DNA of 11,696 bases, taken from contig JAOTYS010000108.1 of the NCBI GenBank assembly GCA_029861795.1, positions 1 through 11,696 of the forward strand. Direction: 5' to 3'. The stretch's first letter is position 1. Each line of letters opens with the position of its first letter. The stretch comes from Gammaproteobacteria bacterium. GTDB lineage: Bacteria > Pseudomonadota > Gammaproteobacteria > Arenicellales > JAOTYS01. Of this stretch, positions 8,126 to 11,696 are shown piece after piece. A program made the translations under genes and the position numbers. The notes beneath the pieces were generated by a model. That model was not told where the DNA came from, did not search any database, and was given only the letters and a program-made list of their open reading frames with translations.

Positions 8126-8777
8126 GGGGTCCGATGGTTTTCTGAAACGCTAGTCATGCACTCTGAAAATAAGGCAATTTGCGACAACTCGCCATTGCGA
8201 TATCTCACCGATGCCTTTTCTGTTACCAATTCCGCTACTTTTCGTTTACAGGGTCATCGTTACTATGGTGCGAGTTTACACCGGGAACTGTTGTTCTGAA
8301 CTATAAAATGGGCCTCGGATCGGGATCGATTTCTCATCCCTTTTTCTTGGTGCTTTTATCGAAGTCACCGAATTGCGGGTGTTGTATCGACAAAATCATG
8401 GTTATCACACTCGGTTTGATAGTGGAACATTGAATGCTCTAAGTAATCCTAGCCTGAGGCGTTCGATCCAAGAAGATTGGCCATGTGGTCATCTCCTCAT
8501 GGTCGACGACAACGTTCTTTTGGCAGATCCCCACCATGCTGACAACGCCGTACACGCGGCACTCGACATGCAGAAGATTCTACAAAGTACTTGGAGGAGA
8601 TTAAGAGCTAGACCCCGGGCAGGTGGCCTCAGCTAAGCTTGGCGCCATTATGGTGCAATGACCTCGATCAATATATCGCCCATATCAGCAGCGTATCCTT
8701 TTCCTAAGCTAATGTTGTAGGAGTAAACGTAGTTAGCAAGAGGCTAAGACCCCCTTTCTGGGTTGAGGTGTTGAATC
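8126..8777. other. Gene-poor stretch of about 650 bases
   Basis: This gap separates the divergent ppc (minus) and HIG1 gene (plus). No open frame here has both a ribosome-binding site and family-like protein sequence across its length. The middle carries a likely decayed cyclase fragment (see 8373-8636). The left part, upstream of ppc, presumably holds the ppc promoter, but no convincing -35/-10 pair could be picked. The right part (about 8640-8777) would hold the promoter for the plus-strand cluster; again nothing clear. No tRNA fold was recognised. Confidence 0.5.
8373..8636 (+). pseudogene. Possible remnant of a class III adenylate/guanylate cyclase domain
   Basis: The frame open from 8307 to the TAA at 8636 has only alternative starts (TTG at 8373) and no ribosome-binding site. 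Its translation across about 8487-8594 contains VDDNVLLADPHHADNAVHAA followed by LDMQKIL. This resembles the segment of class III nucleotide cyclases after the second metal-binding Asp (typically GDAVLALFG-P...HADRAVRAALDMQ), with about three residues (the LFG region) apparently lost. The N-terminal half of the domain, with its metal-binding FADI-type motif, is not present in any frame I read. The frame ends in an Arg-rich tail unlike the family. I infer a decayed fragment of a once larger signalling gene. It could also be a chance or unrelated small ORF. Confidence 0.4.
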
Positions 8778-8972
8778 ATGACTGTACTCACTGGAATTTT
8801 GGTTCTGGCGCTTATCGCAACTATCGCTATATTGGTGACGGGAATTGGATCTATGACGCGAGGAGGCGAGTTCGATCAGCGACATAGCAATCAGCTGATG
8901 TTTGCGCGCGTCGGCTTGCATGCAATCGTTGTGCTACTGATCGCTCTTGCGATCTTCTTGTCAGTCAGTTAA
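8778..8972 (+). CDS. HIG1-domain small membrane protein
   Basis: A 64-residue inner-membrane protein with two hydrophobic helices (about 5-24 and 44-62) joined by a short polar loop, GSMTRGGEFDQRHSNQLMFA (24-43), running into RVGLHA. The loop pattern of Arg-Gly-Gly-Glu-Phe, then Ser-Asn-x-Leu-Met, then Ala-Arg-Val matches bacterial HIG1 (hypoxia-induced gene 1, HIG_1_N) proteins. Eukaryotic HIG1 proteins associate with and tune cytochrome c oxidase and respiratory supercomplexes; a similar role here is inference. The start is supported by GAGGTG (8765-8770), seven bases before the ATG. It is the first gene of a plus-strand run that includes a cytochrome c, which fits a respiratory role. The alternative is a DUF2909-type twin-helix protein, but the loop fits HIG1 better. 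Confidence 0.75.
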   Translation: MTVLTGILVLALIATIAILVTGIGSMTRGGEFDQRHSNQLMFARVGLHAIVVLLIALAIFLSVS

Positions 8973-9135
8973 CGATTAACTAGCCAATTCTCCTGGCCGA
9001 GATACTTGGTATATCGGAAGGCGGATGAGCGCCGTCCATGTATTCTTATTGACTCTTTTGGGATACGCTGGGGTTGGTTAGAATCGTTTAAAGACTACAT
9101 TCCTAATGTTAAATACAAGCTAGAGGAAAACTCCG

Positions 9136-9345
9136 ATGAAACAGGCAGACGTCGCTGGGACAGCAGGACTGGCCGCTTTGGCGATTTGTGATGCGCTCAT
9201 CAAGGAATTACATCGCAAGAACGTCATGACGACAAAAGAAACTCAGGCAACACTAGATAGTGCCATTCGGGAAGTAAAGGAGAAGGGCGACAAAGGGGAA
9301 CTGGCAGCGCGACTCATTTTACATCTGCGCGATATTTTTAAGTAG
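9136..9345 (+). CDS. Small protein of unknown function (69 residues)
   Basis: I do not recognise this gene. The 69-residue product starts at an ATG preceded by AGAGGA (9122-9127) with 8-base spacing, a good ribosome-binding site. The first part (about 6-25) is Ala/Leu-rich and mildly hydrophobic, perhaps an amphipathic helix. The middle, TKETQATLDSAIREVKEKGD (33-52), and the C-terminal segment AARLILHLRDIF (57-68) look strongly helical and charged. No cysteine pair, metal motif or signal peptide is visible, so a small soluble helical protein is likely. It sits 163 bases after the HIG1 gene and 49 bases before the cytochrome c gene on the same strand, so it may be co-transcribed with the cytochrome. 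A chance ORF is possible but less likely given the start signal and spacing. Confidence 0.6.
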   Translation: MKQADVAGTAGLAALAICDALIKELHRKNVMTTKETQATLDSAIREVKEKGDKGELAARLILHLRDIFK

Positions 9346-9394
9346 TTCGTCAATACTGGGGTTCGACGCAAAGACAACGTGTGGTGACCAACCA

Positions 9395-9736
9395 GTGGTC
9401 TTGCTTCGTCAATGCATTGCGATTGGCATCACGGTTCTGCTTGTTGTGTTTGGTAGCGTTAGTTTGGTCGCAGCTGGTGATCCCGATGCCGCTAAGGCGA
9501 TCATTGTTGAGCACTGCGCGAAATGTCACGCGATACCCCGATACAGCCCCGAAGGCGGGCCAGATTCGGTCAATGCTCCGGCTTTTTCGGCGATTGCCGA
9601 TAACTCGGATACATATGGACGAGAACGCTTAGGAACATTTCTACGCCAGCCACATTTCCCGATGACGCAGCTGATTCTCTCTGAATCGGATATCGAAAAC
9701 ATCCTGGCCTATATCGAAAGCCTGCGTACGAAGTAG
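9395..9736 (+). CDS. Secreted monohaem cytochrome c (class I-like)
   Basis: A 113-residue periplasmic electron carrier. A signal peptide (basic LLRQ, then hydrophobic about 8-24) ends in VAA, with likely cleavage before Gly28. The mature protein of about 86 residues has one haem-binding motif, CAKCH (41-45), with His45 as proximal ligand. Met90 in HFPMTQ is the likely distal ligand, followed by the usual C-terminal helix LSESDIENILAYIESL (95-110). This is the layout of small class I cytochromes. The start is GTG at 9395; no ATG is available upstream in frame and no clear Shine-Dalgarno precedes it, so TTG at 9401 is also possible. The gene ends with tandem stops TAG TAA. Its neighbours, a HIG1 protein and a small unknown protein, suggest a respiratory unit, but its partner is not identified. 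Confidence 0.85.
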   Translation: MVLLRQCIAIGITVLLVVFGSVSLVAAGDPDAAKAIIVEHCAKCHAIPRYSPEGGPDSVNAPAFSAIADNSDTYGRERLGTFLRQPHFPMTQLILSESDIENILAYIESLRTK

Positions 9737-9764
9737 TAAGCTTTCCTCTAGAGAAATAAGTTCA

Positions 9765-9846
9765 GCGCTTAAAGCGCAGGCAGTGTGTGCTCGTCGCGGG
9801 TACCCGCAGTGTAGGTTGCTTGATTTTTGCTATGCGCAAACGCATA
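9765..9846. promoter_or_regulatory. Three short perfect dyads upstream of the FMN reductase gene
   Basis: Within 82 bases between the cytochrome stop and the FMN reductase start are GCGCTTAAAGCGC (9765-9777), the 12-base perfect palindrome GCGGGTACCCGC (9796-9807), and TATGCG-CAAA-CGCATA (9831-9846). None is followed by a T-run, so they do not look like ordinary intrinsic terminators. They may be regulator-binding sites or mRNA hairpins. The role is inferred from position and symmetry only. Confidence 0.4.
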
Positions 9847-9867
9847 AGGGATATCCTTACAAAAGCC

Positions 9868-9873
9868 AAGGAG
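9868..9873 (+). promoter_or_regulatory. Ribosome-binding site that fixes the FMN reductase start
   Basis: AAGGAG lies 6 bases before the ATG at 9880. It favours this start over a longer in-frame reading from 9787, which would add 31 residues with no family resemblance and would overlap two of the dyads. Confidence 0.85.
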
Positions 9874-9879
9874 AAAAAT

Positions 9880-10422
9880 ATGAAGATTCTCGGTATCGCC
9901 GGTAGCTTGAGAAAGGGTTCGTTCAACCGGATGGCACTTGCCGTTGCGCAGCGGCTCGCGCCTGTTGATGTACAATTCGAGGTCTTTGATCTGGCGAATA
10001 TTCCGCCTTATAACGAAGATGTGAAGGCGGTTGGTTGGCCTGAATCCGTAAAACGCTTTCGCGAAGCGATTGCCGCGGCCGATGCCGTTCTGATCACCAC
10101 ACCCGAGTACAACTATTCCATTCCTGGCGTTCTCAAGAATGCCATCGATTGGGCATCGCGCCCACCGGAGCAGCCTTTTGACGGCAAACCGATCGCAATT
10201 ATGGGTGCAAGCCCGGGTCGTTTAGGTACGGCGCGAGCGCAATATCATCTCCGTCAGGTGTTTGTATTTCTTAATAGTTTTGTACTAAACAAACCTGAGG
10301 TCATGATCGCCGCTGCGCACCAACTATTCGACGAGGGGGGCAACTTGAAGGACGAAACAACGCGCGGTTTTATCGCCGACCTCGTAAAATCGCTGGTCGA
10401 TTGGACCCGACGGCTTGGTTAA
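9880..10422 (+). CDS. NAD(P)H-dependent FMN reductase, ChrR/YieF-like
   Basis: A 180-residue flavodoxin-fold enzyme of the NADPH-dependent FMN reductase family. Cytosolic members related to E. coli YieF/ChrR reduce quinones, and in vitro chromate and other acceptors, using NAD(P)H, with FMN as cofactor. The N-terminal strand MKILGIAGSL leads into the FMN phosphate loop GSLRKGSFN (8-16). The hallmark PEYNYSIPGVLKNAIDW (75-91) binds the isoalloxazine ring, and GASPGRLGTARAQ (109-121) forms the second flavin loop. Length matches the family (E. coli YieF is 188). The start is fixed by AAGGAG at 9868-9873. A protective quinone reductase role beside a cytochrome c gene would make sense but is inferred. 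The three dyads upstream suggest regulated expression, possibly from its own promoter. The specific substrate cannot be read from the sequence. Confidence 0.93.
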   Translation: MKILGIAGSLRKGSFNRMALAVAQRLAPVDVQFEVFDLANIPPYNEDVKAVGWPESVKRFREAIAAADAVLITTPEYNYSIPGVLKNAIDWASRPPEQPFDGKPIAIMGASPGRLGTARAQYHLRQVFVFLNSFVLNKPEVMIAAAHQLFDEGGNLKDETTRGFIADLVKSLVDWTRRLG

Positions 10423-10562
10423 GCGGCCAGAACGCCCCCTATTTATTAGATAAGGCGAGCGCATCAGAGCGTGGTTTGCGAATTGTTGCGGGCTAAACGG
10501 AAGGGGAGGTAGTCGCGATTTTTTCGGAGTCAAATATAAACAGTGACCATTGATCTGCACTA

Positions 10563-11696
10563 CTACAACGGCGGTCTTCTCTCCGGGCAATCCATCCATG
10601 GTCGTACGCGCTCAAATGCGTAGGCTGCGCGAAATACACTAACCTCATCGAAGGGCTGTCCCACTATCTGTAGTCCCGTTGGCATCTTTTGCGACGAAAA
10701 TCCGCTGGGTACGCTGGCTATCGGCAGATACCCGAGCATGTTGAAGGGATAGGCGAGACACCAATCCCACTCGGGATCTTGTTTCTTGCCGTTGATATAA
10801 ACGTCAACACCCTCCACCGGCAGATCTGCCGGTACACCCGTGATGCCAAGCATTGGACAGAGCATCACACGATAACGCCTAAAGATTTTTTCCAGATCGG
10901 CATACATGCGGGCACGAACCTGCTGTGCTTGCTCGAAACTTAACCGGTGTCTGGCTGCGCTTTTTGCGGTATAAGCGAGGGTGGAGTCTGCAAGCAGCGC
11001 GCCTTTTTCGGGGTCCATCTGTTCAGGGTCTTCATAGTATAAGTACGCCGCATAATGCGTTGCTGCTGCTTCAAAGATGTCCTTAGTCCAGGGGATGGTC
11101 ACCTCGTCAACGGTGCAGCCGAGCTCTCGAAACGCATCAGCCGCGGCAAGCGTGTTGGACACGACCTCAGAATCGATTTCGAAATAACCCAGATCCATGG
11201 AAAGGGCGACCCGCCATCCTTTGATGTCTTTCGGTTTGAGTGGGAGACGAAATCGACCGGGTACAGAAGCTGGATCACTATGATGCTGCCCCGCCATCAC
11301 GTTTAACATCAGTGCGCCGTCGGCAACCGTGCGGGTCATCGGGCCATAGGCGTGGTAGGGGTCAAGGCTTTCGACAGTGCCTGCAGGCACGCGCCCATAT
11401 GATGGTTTGATCCCAAACACTCCAGACGCTGAGGCCGGCACGCGTATCGAGCCACCATAATCGGAGCCGTCTGCGATCGTGGTCATCCCGGCGGCCAGTG
11501 CGGCACCCGCTCCACCGCTTGATCCACCAGGACTATACTCGAGATTCCAAGGGTTACGTGTTACCCCCCAAAGGGGCGAGTGACACACACAGAGCAATCC
11601 GAACTCAGGCGAGGTGCTGCGGCCAAGCAAAATCGCGCCGGCGCGTAATAGACGGTCCACATAGGGCAGGCTATTAGACGATCGGTTTCCCGCAAA
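10563..11696 (-). CDS. Amidase-signature family hydrolase, 5' end outside window
   Basis: Enzyme of the amidase signature family, which hydrolyses amide bonds with a Ser-cisSer-Lys triad. The visible 377 residues include the full signature from GGSSGG (codons 11528-11511) to DGSDYGGSIRVPA. The nucleophile is the Ser in GGSIR (11450-11448), the cis-Ser lies in GGSSGG, and Asp sits in the GSD element. The frame stays open to the right edge, and the residues there (YVDRLLRAGAILLGRSTSPEFG) are internal family sequence. The GTG at 11660 is therefore not the start, and the catalytic Lys lies beyond the window. The C-terminal region has the usual PIASVPSGF and PTGLQIVGQP strands. The specific substrate is unknown; signature amidases range from general amidases to allophanate hydrolase and GatA. 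The gene converges on the FMN reductase, with 140 bases between stops and no clear terminator. Confidence 0.93.
   Translation of the reverse strand, partial: FAGNRSSNSLPYVDRLLRAGAILLGRSTSPEFGLLCVCHSPLWGVTRNPWNLEYSPGGSSGGAGAALAAGMTTIADGSDYGGSIRVPASASGVFGIKPSYGRVPAGTVESLDPYHAYGPMTRTVADGALMLNVMAGQHHSDPASVPGRFRLPLKPKDIKGWRVALSMDLGYFEIDSEVVSNTLAAADAFRELGCTVDEVTIPWTKDIFEAAATHYAAYLYYEDPEQMDPEKGALLADSTLAYTAKSAARHRLSFEQAQQVRARMYADLEKIFRRYRVMLCPMLGITGVPADLPVEGVDVYINGKKQDPEWDWCLAYPFNMLGYLPIASVPSGFSSQKMPTGLQIVGQPFDEVSVFRAAYAFERVRPWMDCPERRPPL

Noticed and set aside
8322..8348. GGGAT...ATCCC hairpin followed by TTTTTCTT, terminator-like
   Set aside because: The stem has only 5 pairs with a 9-base loop, and no plus-strand gene ends before it.
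8179..8433. Plus-strand frame of 84 codons upstream of the cyclase remnant
   Set aside because: No ribosome-binding site, odd Cys/Phe-rich composition and no recognisable family; it overlaps the frame carrying the cyclase-like motif.
9006..9191. Plus-strand frame of 61 codons starting at TTG
   Set aside because: It overlaps the better-supported 69-residue gene in another frame and has no ribosome-binding site.
9381..9632. Frame overlapping the cytochrome gene
   Set aside because: The cytochrome frame has a signal peptide, a CxxCH motif and an axial Met; this overlapping frame has none.
9787..9879. N-terminal extension of the FMN reductase
   Set aside because: The added 31 residues are unlike the family, and AAGGAG is positioned for the ATG at 9880.
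11658..11660. GTG as the amidase start
   Set aside because: The frame continues upstream to the edge with family-like sequence, and a start here would omit the catalytic Lys.

Overview
The window looks like a piece of a proteobacterial chromosome, most likely gammaproteobacterial. The evidence is an E. coli-type phosphoenolpyruvate carboxylase of almost the same length as the E. coli enzyme, a YpfJ-type zinc peptidase, a HIG1-domain protein, a ChrR/YieF-type flavoprotein, and a degenerate copy of the dispersed 'GTCATTCC...ATCCAG' inverted-repeat element common in this group. Base composition is roughly balanced and fairly even. I cannot name the genus. No rRNA, tRNA, CRISPR array, integrase or insertion sequence was seen.

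Layout. (1) 1-1857, minus: the first 619 residues of a P-type cation ATPase. In the visible part it resembles animal Na,K-ATPase more than typical bacterial Ca/Mg pumps. The gene runs off the left edge. (2) 2062-2925, minus: membrane-anchored YpfJ-family zinc metallopeptidase. (3) 3169-3927, plus: an Asp/Glu racemase-superfamily protein related to maleate isomerase and arylmalonate decarboxylase, with one of the two usual catalytic cysteines apparently replaced by Asp. (4) 3972-5339, minus: guanine deaminase, convergent with (3). (5) 5381-5467: degenerate repeat element. (6) 5468-8125, minus: phosphoenolpyruvate carboxylase. (7) 8126-8777: a long gene-poor stretch holding what looks like a decayed class III adenylate cyclase fragment. 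(8) 8778-10422, plus: four small genes in a row, a HIG1-domain membrane protein, a 69-residue protein of unknown function, a secreted monohaem cytochrome c, and an NAD(P)H-dependent FMN reductase preceded by three short dyads. (9) 10563-11696, minus: an amidase-signature hydrolase running off the right edge.

How the genes may work together. The window is a patchwork of short units, not one operon. PEP carboxylase replenishes oxaloacetate. Guanine deaminase releases ammonia from guanine. The racemase-like protein and the amidase could belong to the same nitrogen or organic-acid catabolism, but that is only inferred from proximity. HIG1 protein plus cytochrome c suggests a small respiratory unit. 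Nothing here is clearly a new defence or mobile system. The items most worth follow-up are the Na,K-ATPase-like pump, the Cys/Asp active site of the racemase-like protein, the HIG1/unknown/cytochrome cluster and the cyclase remnant.
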